Of a DNA stretch of 64,000 nt, positions 1-9,578 are shown in pieces. Both the position numbers and the translations under genes were made by a program. Source of the DNA: Faucicola sp048551375 (GTDB lineage: Bacteria; Pseudomonadota; Gammaproteobacteria; Pseudomonadales; Moraxellaceae); contig NZ_JBLYZJ010000002.1 of NCBI RefSeq assembly GCF_048551375.1, forward strand, positions 1 to 64,000, read 5' to 3'. The stretch's first letter is position 1, and every line of letters begins with the position of its first letter. A model generated the notes under the pieces. That model was given only the letters and a program-made list of their open reading frames with translations, searched no databases and had not been told where the DNA came from.

Positions 1-251
1 TCTCTATTCATTTGTCGGCTCTTAGTGACTTGCTTTTTTTTATAATACCTTGTTTTTATTGAAGTGCGTAACTTCAGTTATTCATATTGTAACGGTGTCA
101 CAATAGTTTTTTCTATAGAAATCAATTGTTTGTTCAAAAATCAACCAAATTGTTTATCTATTGACCACTATTGTTTGCCATGATTTAATTCTACATGAAA
201 ACTAAAAAAGCTGTGGAAGGGATTTGTAAGAATCTAGTGGCTTTATGTAAT
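1..251. other. Gene-free window edge
   Basis: AT-rich sequence in which I see no gene, RNA or recognisable repeat. It lies beyond the terminator that follows the DUF3426 transcript. Confidence 0.5.
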
Positions 252-285
252 AAAAATAACAAAAAGACCAATCTTTAATTGGTCT
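252..285 (-). terminator. Intrinsic terminator of the DUF3426/prmA transcript
   Basis: An 8-bp perfect hairpin (AGACCAAT / ATTGGTCT, 5-nt loop, 265-285) is followed on the minus strand by a T-rich tail. It would originally have lain about 65 bp behind the DUF3426 stop codon. The IS at 352-1541 now separates the two by 1.2 kb. Confidence 0.65.
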
Positions 286-351
286 GTTGGCATAAAAACT
301 GAATAAAACAAATGATTTAGCTGATTTGTTTACATAGTTTATGTATTTTAA

Positions 352-1541
352 CTCTGCACACGACAAAAAATCATCCCCAAGCTACCTTTAGTGGTTTAGG
401 GGTTAAAAAACTGACCAACTGTCGAAACACAGCAGTATCGTTCGTATAAAAAACCAAACGTAAGCCCTCAATTAACAAATCCAACCCAAGTCCAAACAAA
501 CTAGCTTGAGGGCGACCATTTGACTTTATCTTACGTTTTAACGGCTTATCCTTATCTTTATGCACACCGATATGATAAGCCCAACAAAATGCCAAAGCAT
601 TGACAGCGACTAACCTACTCACCCTCTCCAAATGGGTTAAATGCGTATCTTCAAGATTAAAGCCACGACCTTTTAAACAAGCAAATAAAGTCTCAATCTC
701 CCAACGTTTCGCATACTGGCTCATCGCATCAAGTGTGTCTAACTGATTTGTTGCCACAATCACTAATCCATGCTCTTTATCACGTTTAGCGAACACCCTT
801 ACAAGACAACCATCAACGGTTAATATACGCCCATGTCGGTAAGTTTCTTTGCTTGTAACATGGCGAAATAGGGTTTTGATTTGTACCTGTTTGCCATGAT
901 GATTGCTGACTTTGCTACTTTTCTTAATGCGTATGACAAAGGGAATGTTATTGTCATTAAGCCAGTTAAACCATGTTGTTCCAACAAATTCTCTGTCAGC
1001 AAGGATGCTGTTAATATTATCTTTGCCAAATCGGCTGATAAAGCGTTGTATGATGTCTTTTCGTTCTAATTGACTTGTGTTACCTCGTTTGTCTAGCATT
1101 TCCCAGTATAGTGGTATAGCAATACCTCGATAGACTACCCCTAGCATGAATATGTTGATATTCGCTTTGCCCCATTTCCAGTTGGTACGGTCAATGGTTA
1201 GGGTGACTTTGCCAAGCTTAAATAGTCGGTATATCATCACGGCTAGTTGGTCGTAGTCAATTGAAGCTTCAGCGATGAATCGCTGTAGCCTGCGATAGTG
1301 ACTGTCTGTCTTGCCTGCTTTAGGTATGTGCCTTGCTATTTTTTTTTAGATTACTGTTTTGGGCGGTAATCAATGCAATTATCATTAAACTTAAACAGGC
1401 AATTCTTGCCTTGTTCATGTTTAGGTTTTGGGTTAAAATTTCGTTAAGTCTGTTAAGCTTTGGCATGGTCTAATTCGTCAGAAAAATTACTATTATGCCA
1501 TTGTCTTAGCAGACTTTTTTGTTTTTTTGTCGTGTGCTGAG
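352..1541 (-). mobile_element. Complete IS4-family insertion sequence, 1190 bp
   Basis: Terminal inverted repeats are CTCTGCACACGACAAAAAA at 352-370 and its near-perfect reverse complement ending at 1541 (one mismatch). The element is flanked by a perfect 9-bp duplication, GTATTTTAA, at 343-351 and 1542-1550. The size, 9-bp duplication and YREK-type transposase match IS4-family elements of the ISAba1 size class. The right duplication ends one base before the stop codon of the neighbouring DUF3426 gene, so that reading frame is intact. The intact duplication indicates a fairly recent insertion. Confidence 0.93.
371..1418 (-). CDS. IS4-family DDE transposase, split over two frames at an A9 run
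   Basis: Cut-and-paste transposase of the element at 352-1541. The long frame (371-1240 and its upstream extension) has the first Asp in LTIDRTNW, the second in ILADREF, and the IS4 YREK signature in YAKRWEIETLFACLK (Y-2-R-3-E-6-K). The natural start is the ATG at 1418 (MNKARIAC), which is in another frame. The two frames meet at a run of nine A on the coding strand (1339-1347). Reading eight A joins them as ...NLKKIARHIPK..., giving a protein of about 348 residues. Either slippage on A9 (translational +1 or transcriptional) produces the full enzyme, or this copy is a frameshifted pseudogene. Related small IS4 elements are also annotated with two overlapping frames, so I do not call it dead. 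Confidence 0.85.
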
Positions 1542-1550
1542 GTATTTTAA

Positions 1551-2675
1551 TTAATAAATCGGCTCGATATCGACATGCTCAAAATTGGATTTTGGAAAGT
1601 CGATTCGTAGTTTGACAGGCTTGATTTGCCCCCCAACCAAATAGGCACTATCGGTTTCGGTATACTCTCTGGGTGACAATAACAGTTGAGCTTGGGTGGT
1701 GGTTGCTGACCGCAAGGTGATTTTTAGATTGGGGTAAACCAATTGACGTTGAGCGGTGTTTTCTAGGGTAAAAATCACATCGGTTTTTTTGCTGTCTTGC
1801 TTGCTTGGGGTGACGGTCAGAGTTTTGATATTGAGTAAACTGGTATCTGCCATCGGTAGGTTGCAGTCAATCGGAGATAACTCACAAACACTGGTTAAGG
1901 TGTTGAGGGTTTGGGGTTTGGTCACCAATTGATTGACATTAAAAATCGCATACTGAGCGACCAATAATAACCCTAATAATAAGCTACCAATCGCCCAAAT
2001 CAATGTCATGCCAATAGAGGTGGTTTTGATGCCTTTTTGTGATGAGGCTTGATTTTGGAAGCGTTGTTCCACTTTTTGTAAATATTTATCCTCATGTGCA
2101 GGGGCTTCAAAATCCACGCCCACCCCTAATTCATCCAATAGACTGGATACGTTATTACTTTCACGGCTTATGGTACTGAGCTTGCTGTTAGGAATGACTT
2201 CCTTTACTTCTTCATTGCGATTTTCGGCTTCCAATAATTCATTGACCCACGAGTCATCATGGTCACTGTCTGCATTTTTGTTATTAGTAAAAGTTGGCAA
2301 TTTTTTGCTAGGCAAATCATCAAAGTTTTCGATAATTTCCAAATCAGCCGAGGCGTTCGCATTTTTTTTGCCACGGCGACTGGAACTAAAGGTATGTACT
2401 TTGGGCGTGGGGTCATTGATAGGATTGCCTGATTCATCCAAACCCGAATCATCATCAAACAATAAATCAGTGTGAAAGCTGTTGTCTTTGGCAGGAGCTT
2501 GAACAGGGGGGTGGGCGGTTGGGCTAGTTGGAACGACTGGCGAGCCAATGAGATTCTCAACGGCAGAAAATATTTTATGGCAATTATTGCAACGAGCAAA
2601 GCCACTTTTTAGGGACAATTGCTCATTGGTAATATTAAAAATATGTTGGCAACTTGGACATTGAGTTTGGTGCAT
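1551..2675 (-). CDS. Zinc-ribbon, single-pass membrane protein (DUF3426)
   Basis: Protein of 374 residues. The N-terminus is a finger-like zinc ribbon (C6-x2-C9 and C29-x2-C32). An acidic, low-complexity linker of about 180 residues follows, then one membrane helix (about 220-244), then a C-terminal DUF3426 domain of about 130 residues. The ATG at 2675 has AGGA eight bases upstream and is preferred over an in-frame TTG 18 bp earlier. This family lies downstream of prmA in many gammaproteobacteria, as here. Its function is not established; the topology suggests a cytosolic zinc ribbon anchored to an extracytoplasmic beta-rich domain. Its downstream region was displaced by the IS at 352-1541. 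Confidence 0.85.
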   Translation of the reverse strand: MHQTQCPSCQHIFNITNEQLSLKSGFARCNNCHKIFSAVENLIGSPVVPTSPTAHPPVQAPAKDNSFHTDLLFDDDSGLDESGNPINDPTPKVHTFSSSRRGKKNANASADLEIIENFDDLPSKKLPTFTNNKNADSDHDDSWVNELLEAENRNEEVKEVIPNSKLSTISRESNNVSSLLDELGVGVDFEAPAHEDKYLQKVEQRFQNQASSQKGIKTTSIGMTLIWAIGSLLLGLLLVAQYAIFNVNQLVTKPQTLNTLTSVCELSPIDCNLPMADTSLLNIKTLTVTPSKQDSKKTDVIFTLENTAQRQLVYPNLKITLRSATTTQAQLLLSPREYTETDSAYLVGGQIKPVKLRIDFPKSNFEHVDIEPIY

Positions 2676-2764
2676 ATCAGCAGTCCTATACAATATTGTT
2701 ATTAATAATGCCTATAAATTTCAATTTAAGGAATTGAACAAATTTAAGTTATAATCTAATTTTC

Positions 2765-2790
2765 CGTGAGTTATGTTTTGCTAACCCACG
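2765..2790. repeat. Degenerate REP copy
   Basis: CGTGAGTTATG ... GCTAACCCACG forms an imperfect hairpin matching the REP sequences that flank the RAYT gene at 26.1-26.9 kb. It lies between prmA and the DUF3426 gene. Confidence 0.5.
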
Positions 2791-2889
2791 CTAAGAGATT
2801 GAAGGTTACAAGATAATTTTGTTTTGGTACTTTAACATTATTTTTATTAGCATTTAAACGATAAATGCTAAAAAAGTCAACAAGTTTTA

Positions 2890-3807
2890 TTAAATTGTGG
2901 GTTTACGAAAACCTGACAGCCTGTGCCAATGTTTGTCTTCTTGACTGCTAAAAGTGAAATTGCTGTCCATCTCAAAATACGGCTGATAGGCAGATTTGAC
3001 CGCTTCGACTTGGTTTTCGATTAAGCCTGCCAATACAACTTTGCCAGTAGGTTTTAGTAAGGTGGCAAAATAGGGAGCAAGGCTCATCAGTGGCTTGGCA
3101 AGAATATTAGCGGTAATCATGTCGGCTGGCAAGATTTGCGGATTGTTTTTACAAAATTCGTCAAATTCTTGTGGTAAAAATGCTTGTAAAAGGTCAGCGA
3201 CTTGGTTGCGTTCGGCATTTTGATTGGTGGCAAGTACCGCTTGGGGGTCGATATCCACGGCATATACATGTTTTGCTCCCAATAGTAGCCCTGCAATGCC
3301 CAAAATTCCTGAGCCACAGCCATAGTCAATAATGGTTTTATCCGTCAAATCCTGCTCAGTCAACCAGTCAAGACAGAGGCGTGTGGTGGCATGGTAGCCT
3401 GTACCAAATGCCAACCCCGGATCCATCATAATGTTGGTGGCAGAAGGGTTGGGTGGGGTTAGCCATTTTGGCACAATCCACAAACCGTTGGCACATTCGA
3501 TGGGGTGGTAGTTTTTCATCCACTCACGTTCCCAGTCCTTGTCATCGACTTTGGTCAGCCATACTCGGCTAGCCACGACTTGTTGGGCGATTTCTTGGCT
3601 CAAGTCTTCCAAATTGGTACTGGTATCAAATAATCCTGTGATAATCACCTCATCCCACAGCGGTGATTCGCCCGGTAATGGCTCAAATAAGGGTTGGTCG
3701 CCTGCATCATCAAGGCTAATGCTTAACGCATCGGCTTCTAACATGAGGGTTTCGGTCATTTCGGCTTGTGATTTTTCACATTGTAAATGGAGCTGTTGCC
3801 AAGGCAT
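2890..3807 (-). CDS. prmA: Ribosomal protein L11 methyltransferase
   Basis: Cytosolic SAM-dependent enzyme that trimethylates several amino groups of ribosomal protein L11. It is 305 residues, the usual family length. The N-terminal substrate-recognition domain is followed by GLAFGTGYHATT (131-142) and the SAM-binding glycine motif DYGCGSG (161-167), then the acidic VDID strand that binds the SAM ribose and the catalytic-loop NILAKPL. The start is the ATG at 3807, with AAGGAA seven bases upstream; an upstream extension of the frame has no ribosome binding site. It lies 42 bp behind mrcB and ahead of the DUF3426 gene. Confidence 0.97.
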   Translation of the reverse strand: MPWQQLHLQCEKSQAEMTETLMLEADALSISLDDAGDQPLFEPLPGESPLWDEVIITGLFDTSTNLEDLSQEIAQQVVASRVWLTKVDDKDWEREWMKNYHPIECANGLWIVPKWLTPPNPSATNIMMDPGLAFGTGYHATTRLCLDWLTEQDLTDKTIIDYGCGSGILGIAGLLLGAKHVYAVDIDPQAVLATNQNAERNQVADLLQAFLPQEFDEFCKNNPQILPADMITANILAKPLMSLAPYFATLLKPTGKVVLAGLIENQVEAVKSAYQPYFEMDSNFTFSSQEDKHWHRLSGFRKPTI

Positions 3808-3849
3808 GGTGTGTTTCCTTAAAACGAAAAATGGTGAAAATAACAAAAT

Positions 3850-6354
3850 TTATCTAAGTTCTTGATTGGTTTTATCCAACCACTCATTGGAGCGTGTTTC
3901 TGGGTTAAGTGGTTGACTGCCCTCTGTGTTGGTCGTGGCTGGGGATTGGCTGTCAACATATGGCTGATTGGTAATGCTATTGAGGCGTTGCTGTTGGCTA
4001 TCGCTAAGTTCGCTATTGGTTTGGGCTTGTTGGGCGGCAAAGCGAGCTTCTTGTTCACGTTGATAAATCGCCACCGCACAAGGACTGCTTTCTTGAGGCA
4101 TCTGCTCGGTGTTGACTGGGGCGTAGATGGCGTTGGGGCAAGCTTCATTGGATAATGCCCCTGTGCCTTGTTCTAGCCATAGCCATTCGATGGTATCGGT
4201 GGGGGCGAGATTGACAGGTTTAAGGTTAAGGCGTTGCATAAAGTTAATCCACATCGGCAATGCCCCATTACCACCACTCAAGCCTGTGGGTCGATTATCA
4301 TCTAATCCGACCCATACCACGCTCACATAGTTACCACTGTAGCCTGCAAACCACGCATCACGATAGTCATTGGTCGTGCCTGTTTTACCTGCCAAATTCA
4401 AGTCAGCCCCTAGCACCAACGCAGGTTTGGCAGTACCGTCTTTAATGACTTGTTGCATGGCAAAGTTGGTCAAATAACTTGCCGTTGGGTTAGTGGCTTG
4501 ACGGTTGGTGATGGTTGTGCCTTGTACGGTGCGTCCTTGACTGTCGATAATGCCACGAATGGTATGAATATCATGTTTGTAGCCACCACTGGCTAACACT
4601 TGATACACGCCCAGCATATCCATTGGTGATAGATTCACCGCACCCAGTAAGGTCGCAGGGTAGTTGGGTAGCTTGGCATCAATGCCCATGCGATTGAGTT
4701 GGGTGATGATATTAGGCACACCCACTTCAACGCCCACACGCACGGCTGGTTGGTTGTAAGAGTTGGCTAATGCCGATAATAACGGCACACTACCATGACT
4801 GCCACCGCCATAATTGGTGGGTGTCCATGTTTCGCCATTCATCAATGTGACCGAAATAGGGCTGTCGTCCACGGCACTGGCAAGGTTATATTTGCCCTGC
4901 TCAAAGGCTGTGAGATAAATAATCGGCTTGAGCAATGACCCTACTTGGCGTTTGGCATCCACCGCACGGTTAAAGCCTGTAAATGCCGAACTACTGCCCA
5001 CCACTGCCAATAGCTCGCCTGTGGTTGGATTGGCACTGACCAAAGATGCTTGTAATTCTGCTAGCAATTTTGGATTGGATTTTCTTAGTTTATCAAGGCT
5101 TTGGCTCACGGCATTATTGGCAGCAATCTGAATATTGGGGTCAAAACTGGTAAAAACACGCAAACCTTCATTTTTAAGGTCTTCTTCTTGATAAACTTTA
5201 GTCAGCTCACGTTTTACCACGTCCAAATAATCAGGGAAGCGACTTTTGCCAATGGTCGGGTTTTTGGTGACATCGAGTGGGGCTTTGATGGCTTCATCGT
5301 AGGCTTGTTGGTCAATTTTCCCCATAACGAGCATGTTATTTAGCACCACATTACGGCGTTCAATCGCTTGCTCTGGGTAGCGTAACGGATTGTATTGGGT
5401 TGGGCCTTTGGCAAGCCCTACCAACATCGCTATTTGGTCAAGGCGTAGCTCATTGATGGGGCGGTTATAATAAAACTGAGATGCCAAACCAACGCCATTA
5501 ATTGAGTGATTGCCATTTTGCCCCAAATTAATTTCGTTCAGATAGGTTTGTAAAATATCATTTTTGCCATAGTGCATCTCGAGCAATACTGCCATGATGG
5601 CTTCATTGGCTTTACGTTTAAAGGTTCGGTCTGAGCTAAGATAAAAGTTTTTCACCAATTGTTGGGTAATGGTCGAACCGCCTTGACGTGTACCCCCTGT
5701 CAAATTGCTATAAATCGCACGTCCGATGCCTCGAAGCGAAATGCCATGATGCTCATAAAAAGTACGGTCTTCAGTGGCAATCAAAGCATCAATCAACGGT
5801 TGAGGAATTTGCTCAATGTCTAAAACAATGCGGTCTTCATTATTATCTGGGTAGATGCCCCCAATCAAAATCGGCTCAAGGCGAGCCACACCTGAGCCAT
5901 TGGGCTGAGTGCTTTGGATTTTTTCGATTTGGTTATTTTTTAGGGTAATTTTAAGAACTTGATTCGGTTCAATATTGGTATTAGAAAAACTAAATTCACG
6001 AGTGTGAATGGTATATTCATTGCCTTTTTTGATAAATGTCCCTGCAGTTTGGAAATCTTTGGCAGGGCGATAGGTCAATAAATTCAACCAGTTATCCAAT
6101 TCGTTGGGGGATAAATTTGCCCCTTGATAAAGTTGTAACGGTTGAGAATAAATTTTTGCAGGGATATTCCAGCGTTTGCCTTCAAATTTTTGGGTGATTA
6201 CACGGTCTTGCTTCACCACGTATAACGCAAGCAAAATCAACGCCACCAATAGCACTACCACCACGATAAAACTTAGCACAAAACCGCCCCATGCAGGGTA
6301 TGATGGGGTGGTTTTGGTGGTTGTTAATCGGCGGTTAGTGGGTTGTGAGTTCAT
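3850..6354 (-). CDS. mrcB: Bifunctional penicillin-binding protein 1B
   Basis: Class A PBP of 834 residues that polymerises lipid II and cross-links peptidoglycan in the periplasm. The order is: short cytosolic tail, membrane helix (about 22-47), UB2H-like region (about 60-150), then a GT51 glycosyltransferase with the catalytic EDRTFYEHHG (E195) and GGSTITQQLVKN (225-236). The transpeptidase has SLLK (S473, K476), SYN (S532) and KTG (657-659). The C-terminal tail, rich in Gln/Ser/Asn, is probably disordered. The UB2H region and overall layout fit PBP1b, not PBP1a. The ATG at 6354 is taken as start. Confidence 0.95.
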   Translation of the reverse strand: MNSQPTNRRLTTTKTTPSYPAWGGFVLSFIVVVVLLVALILLALYVVKQDRVITQKFEGKRWNIPAKIYSQPLQLYQGANLSPNELDNWLNLLTYRPAKDFQTAGTFIKKGNEYTIHTREFSFSNTNIEPNQVLKITLKNNQIEKIQSTQPNGSGVARLEPILIGGIYPDNNEDRIVLDIEQIPQPLIDALIATEDRTFYEHHGISLRGIGRAIYSNLTGGTRQGGSTITQQLVKNFYLSSDRTFKRKANEAIMAVLLEMHYGKNDILQTYLNEINLGQNGNHSINGVGLASQFYYNRPINELRLDQIAMLVGLAKGPTQYNPLRYPEQAIERRNVVLNNMLVMGKIDQQAYDEAIKAPLDVTKNPTIGKSRFPDYLDVVKRELTKVYQEEDLKNEGLRVFTSFDPNIQIAANNAVSQSLDKLRKSNPKLLAELQASLVSANPTTGELLAVVGSSSAFTGFNRAVDAKRQVGSLLKPIIYLTAFEQGKYNLASAVDDSPISVTLMNGETWTPTNYGGGSHGSVPLLSALANSYNQPAVRVGVEVGVPNIITQLNRMGIDAKLPNYPATLLGAVNLSPMDMLGVYQVLASGGYKHDIHTIRGIIDSQGRTVQGTTITNRQATNPTASYLTNFAMQQVIKDGTAKPALVLGADLNLAGKTGTTNDYRDAWFAGYSGNYVSVVWVGLDDNRPTGLSGGNGALPMWINFMQRLNLKPVNLAPTDTIEWLWLEQGTGALSNEACPNAIYAPVNTEQMPQESSPCAVAIYQREQEARFAAQQAQTNSELSDSQQQRLNSITNQPYVDSQSPATTNTEGSQPLNPETRSNEWLDKTNQELR

Positions 6355-6475
6355 GCTGGCACTGTCGTAACAATCAAAAAATGGCTTCTATAATGACGTA
6401 AAATGATAAAAAATTCAATGAAGATTTTTGTGAGGGTAGGGGCTGATTGCATAAACCCAATGTTTAAAATTTTAA

Positions 6476-6660
6476 ACAGGGCGTAAGCATTACGCCTCTA
6501 CAAAACTATGTTATTTGCCTGTAAAATCATGCGGTAATTGATAATACCCACAGCAAAAATTCGCATTTTCGATTACAATAACACGTTAGTTTGCAGTAAA
6601 TTAAAAATCCCGCCTGTTTAATAATAGCCTCTGTAGGGGCGTATTGCATACGCCCAATGA
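6476..6660. repeat. Two CGTA-type hairpin repeats upstream of the copper ATPase
   Basis: GGGCGTAAGCATTACGCC (from about 6480) and GGGGCGTATTGCATACGCCC (about 6635-6655) belong to the same hairpin family seen at about 9515, 17068, 20740, 29845, 32813, 39785 and 43820. No gene is visible between 6355 and 6867. Confidence 0.6.
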
Positions 6661-6699
6661 GTGAAAAGAGGGATTTTGGATTTATTGCTTTATTATATT

Positions 6700-6830
6700 A
6701 GACCTCTTTTCAAACTATAAGATTTAATAAAAATCTTCTATTTAACCCCACCCCAGCCCTCCCCTTGTCAGGGGAGGGGGCAGTTCTCCCCCTGTTAAGG
6801 GGGAGTTAGAGGGGGTATTGAAAGAGGTCT
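6700..6830. repeat. 131-bp miniature element with AGACCTCTTT ends
   Basis: Terminal inverted repeats AGACCTCTTTTCAA (6700-6713) and TTGAAAGAGGTCT (6818-6830) bound a GC-rich core (6746-6815) made of paired C- and G-runs. A nearly identical core, without these ends, sits inside the pnt operon at 56622-56692. The right end touches a possible TTG start of the following gene. Confidence 0.7.
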
Positions 6831-6867
6831 ATTGATAAAATTCCCCCACCAAGAGCCGTCTGTGTCT

Positions 6868-9480
6868 ATGAGCGAAGCCAAAACCACCACTTACCAAAAT
6901 ACCGAACTGGTGCTACCCCCCGAGGGGCATTGTTTTCACTGTGGTGACCCCTTGCCGAATAAGCCGTTTTTTAGTCTAATTTTGGGCGAAAACCGCCCCA
7001 TGTGCTGTATGGGCTGTCAGTTGGCTTCACAAAGTATCGTGGAGGCAGGGCTTGAGCAATACTACCTTGACCGCAGTGAAATCAACCGTACTGCCAGTTT
7101 GCCAGATGAGTTGTATCAACTGCAAGCCTATGACCATGATGAAGTTAAGTCGCAATTTGTCTATGAGCAGGCAGGGCAGAGCGTTGCCGAACTGTCAGTG
7201 AGCAATCTTCGCTGTGCCGCCTGTAGTTGGCTTATCGAAACTCGCTTGGCAAGCCTTGACGGCATGGGGCAATGCCAAGTCAACCTCACCAATCAACGGA
7301 TGCGTGTGGTGTGGAACGAAGATAAACTGCCGATTAGCCAAATTCTCGCCAATGTACAAGCCATCGGCTACGATGCCAAACCGTATCGCCAAGATACCCA
7401 TGAGGCGATGTTGGCTCGTGATAATCGCAGAATGCTGTTTCAGTTGGGCATTTCGGCATTGGGGGCGATGCAGGCGATGATGTTTGCAGTGGCGTTGTAT
7501 TTTGGGGCTTATACAGGCATTAGCGACAATGACCGTCAGTTTTTACGCTGGGTATCGCTGTTTGTCAGTATTCCTGTATTTTTGGTGGCGGGTTTGCCGT
7601 TTTTTCAGTCGGCTTGGTCGGCGATGAAAGCCAAACAAGTCAATATGGATGTGCCAATTAGCATTGCGATTGTCATTACCTTTTTTGCCAGTCTATATGC
7701 CACTTTGACCCACACAGGCGAAACTTACTATGACTCGGTAAGTATGCTGATATTTTTCTTATTGGCAGGTAAATATGTCGAGCATAATGCCCGTATGAAA
7801 GCGTCCAATCTTGCCAATGATTTGGTGGTGGTTGAGCCGATTTTGGTGGCAAAATTGGGGCATGAAGCCATTTTGACAGGTGATGACTTAACCCAATTTT
7901 CTCAGTATTATCAAAACCTTGCTAACGATAATTTAATAACTAACGCATTAACCGAAGCAACGGTTAAACAACAACCCATCGAAGAAAGTTTGGTCACTGC
8001 CCAATCCATCAAGGTGGGTGATATCGTTCGCATTGACGCAGGAAGCAGTGTGATTAGCGATGGGATTTTGTTGTCAAATACCGCTACCGTGTCACAAAGC
8101 CTGTTGACAGGGGAAAGCGATTTGATTGTCAAACAACTGGGCGATAATATCGTGGGCGGTAGTCAAAACGACAGTCAGCCGTTTATCATGCAGGTCACGA
8201 CCTTGCCCAAAGATAGCCAAATGGGTGTGATAGACCGATTGGTGAATCGCTCGCTGAGTGAAAAGCCCCAAATCGCCCTCAAAGCCGATAAACTGGCACG
8301 TTGGTTTGTCGCACGGGTGTTGCTCATTGCCAGTGCGGTGTTTATCGCTTGGTATTTTATCAATCCCTCTCATGCGATGTGGGCAACGGTGGCGGTACTG
8401 GTGGCGACTTGCCCTTGTGCGTTGTCACTTGCCACCCCAATCGCCTTGACCGTGGCGACCAATCGTTTGGCAACTTTGGGATTTTTGGCGACACGAGGGC
8501 ATACCATCACCACCTTGGCGGAAGTCACGCACATTGCTTTTGACAAAACAGGTACATTGACTTATGGACAGCCCAATTTACTGGCGATTGAAGCCCTAAC
8601 GCAAAACGCTGATACCGATAATCTATTGGCAATCGCAGGGGCGTTAGAAGTTGGTAGTCGTCATCCCATCGCTCATGCCTTGCTCACGGCAACTCGCCAA
8701 ATTCACCTACCCACCACCCAACAACTGAGCCATATCGCAGGCGGTGGGCTACAAGCCATGATTGATGGAAAAACCTACCGTTTGGGGCATTATGGTTTTG
8801 CAGTGGGGGAAGATACAGCCGAAGCCAATCAAATAGCAGAGCAAAATCAACAATTGCCCAATTTAGCCAAATACCAAGCCAGCACCAGTGTGACGCTAAG
8901 TGTTAAAACCGATGGTGAACATTGGCAAGTTTTAGCCCATTTTTATTTCCATGATAAAATCCGTGATGAAGCCGTCAGCATGATAGCCAGCCTAAAACAG
9001 CAAGGCGTACAAGTGCTAATGCTAACAGGCGACCCTAGCGAACAAGCCTATCATGTCGCCCAACAACTCGGTATTACCAATGTGTATAAAGGCTTGACCC
9101 CCAACCAAAAAGTCGAACACCTACAAGCCCTGCAGCAACAAGGGCATATCGTGCAGATGGTCGGTGATGGGGTCAATGACGCACCTGTGCTAGCAGGAGC
9201 AAATATCTCGACAGCGATGGCAGGGGCGGCGGACTTGGCACAGGTATCGAGTGACTCGCTGATTTTAAATGGGCAAATTCAAGCGGTTGCTAAGGCTCAC
9301 CAAGTCGCTGTTAAAACCGATAAAATTATTGCCCAAAATTTCCGTTGGGCGTTGGTGTATAACTTTATCGTGTTGATTCCTGCCAGTTTGGGCTATGTGC
9401 CACCGTGGTTGGCGGCGATTGGGATGTCATTAAGTTCATTGTTTGTGGTGATGAATGCGTTACGGTTAAAACGAGCGTAA
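6868..9480 (+). CDS. ccoI: P1B-type copper-transporting ATPase, CcoI/FixI-like
   Basis: Inner-membrane heavy-metal P-type ATPase of 870 residues. The N-terminus has the cysteine-rich metal-binding module typical of FixI/CcoI/CopA2 (C22-x2-C25, then C46-C47-x2-C50), followed by an HMA domain with CAAC (C116-C119). Membrane helices follow, then the CPC ion motif (C515, C517), the phosphorylation motif DKTGTLT (D559), the HP and the GDGVNDAP hinge motifs. Members with this N-terminus supply copper for cbb3 oxidase assembly; no cco genes are in the window, so that role is inferred. The ATG at 6868 is preferred; an in-frame TTG at 6832 lies at the repeat boundary with AGAGG just upstream and cannot be excluded. 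Confidence 0.9.
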   Translation: MSEAKTTTYQNTELVLPPEGHCFHCGDPLPNKPFFSLILGENRPMCCMGCQLASQSIVEAGLEQYYLDRSEINRTASLPDELYQLQAYDHDEVKSQFVYEQAGQSVAELSVSNLRCAACSWLIETRLASLDGMGQCQVNLTNQRMRVVWNEDKLPISQILANVQAIGYDAKPYRQDTHEAMLARDNRRMLFQLGISALGAMQAMMFAVALYFGAYTGISDNDRQFLRWVSLFVSIPVFLVAGLPFFQSAWSAMKAKQVNMDVPISIAIVITFFASLYATLTHTGETYYDSVSMLIFFLLAGKYVEHNARMKASNLANDLVVVEPILVAKLGHEAILTGDDLTQFSQYYQNLANDNLITNALTEATVKQQPIEESLVTAQSIKVGDIVRIDAGSSVISDGILLSNTATVSQSLLTGESDLIVKQLGDNIVGGSQNDSQPFIMQVTTLPKDSQMGVIDRLVNRSLSEKPQIALKADKLARWFVARVLLIASAVFIAWYFINPSHAMWATVAVLVATCPCALSLATPIALTVATNRLATLGFLATRGHTITTLAEVTHIAFDKTGTLTYGQPNLLAIEALTQNADTDNLLAIAGALEVGSRHPIAHALLTATRQIHLPTTQQLSHIAGGGLQAMIDGKTYRLGHYGFAVGEDTAEANQIAEQNQQLPNLAKYQASTSVTLSVKTDGEHWQVLAHFYFHDKIRDEAVSMIASLKQQGVQVLMLTGDPSEQAYHVAQQLGITNVYKGLTPNQKVEHLQALQQQGHIVQMVGDGVNDAPVLAGANISTAMAGAADLAQVSSDSLILNGQIQAVAKAHQVAVKTDKIIAQNFRWALVYNFIVLIPASLGYVPPWLAAIGMSLSSLFVVMNALRLKRA

Positions 9481-9578
9481 ATTCTTAACAATAGATATGC
9501 AATGACGTAATAGGGGCGTATTGAATACCGCCCTTTTTTTAAGGATGCGTATGACGCACTTTATCCTAAATCTGCCGT

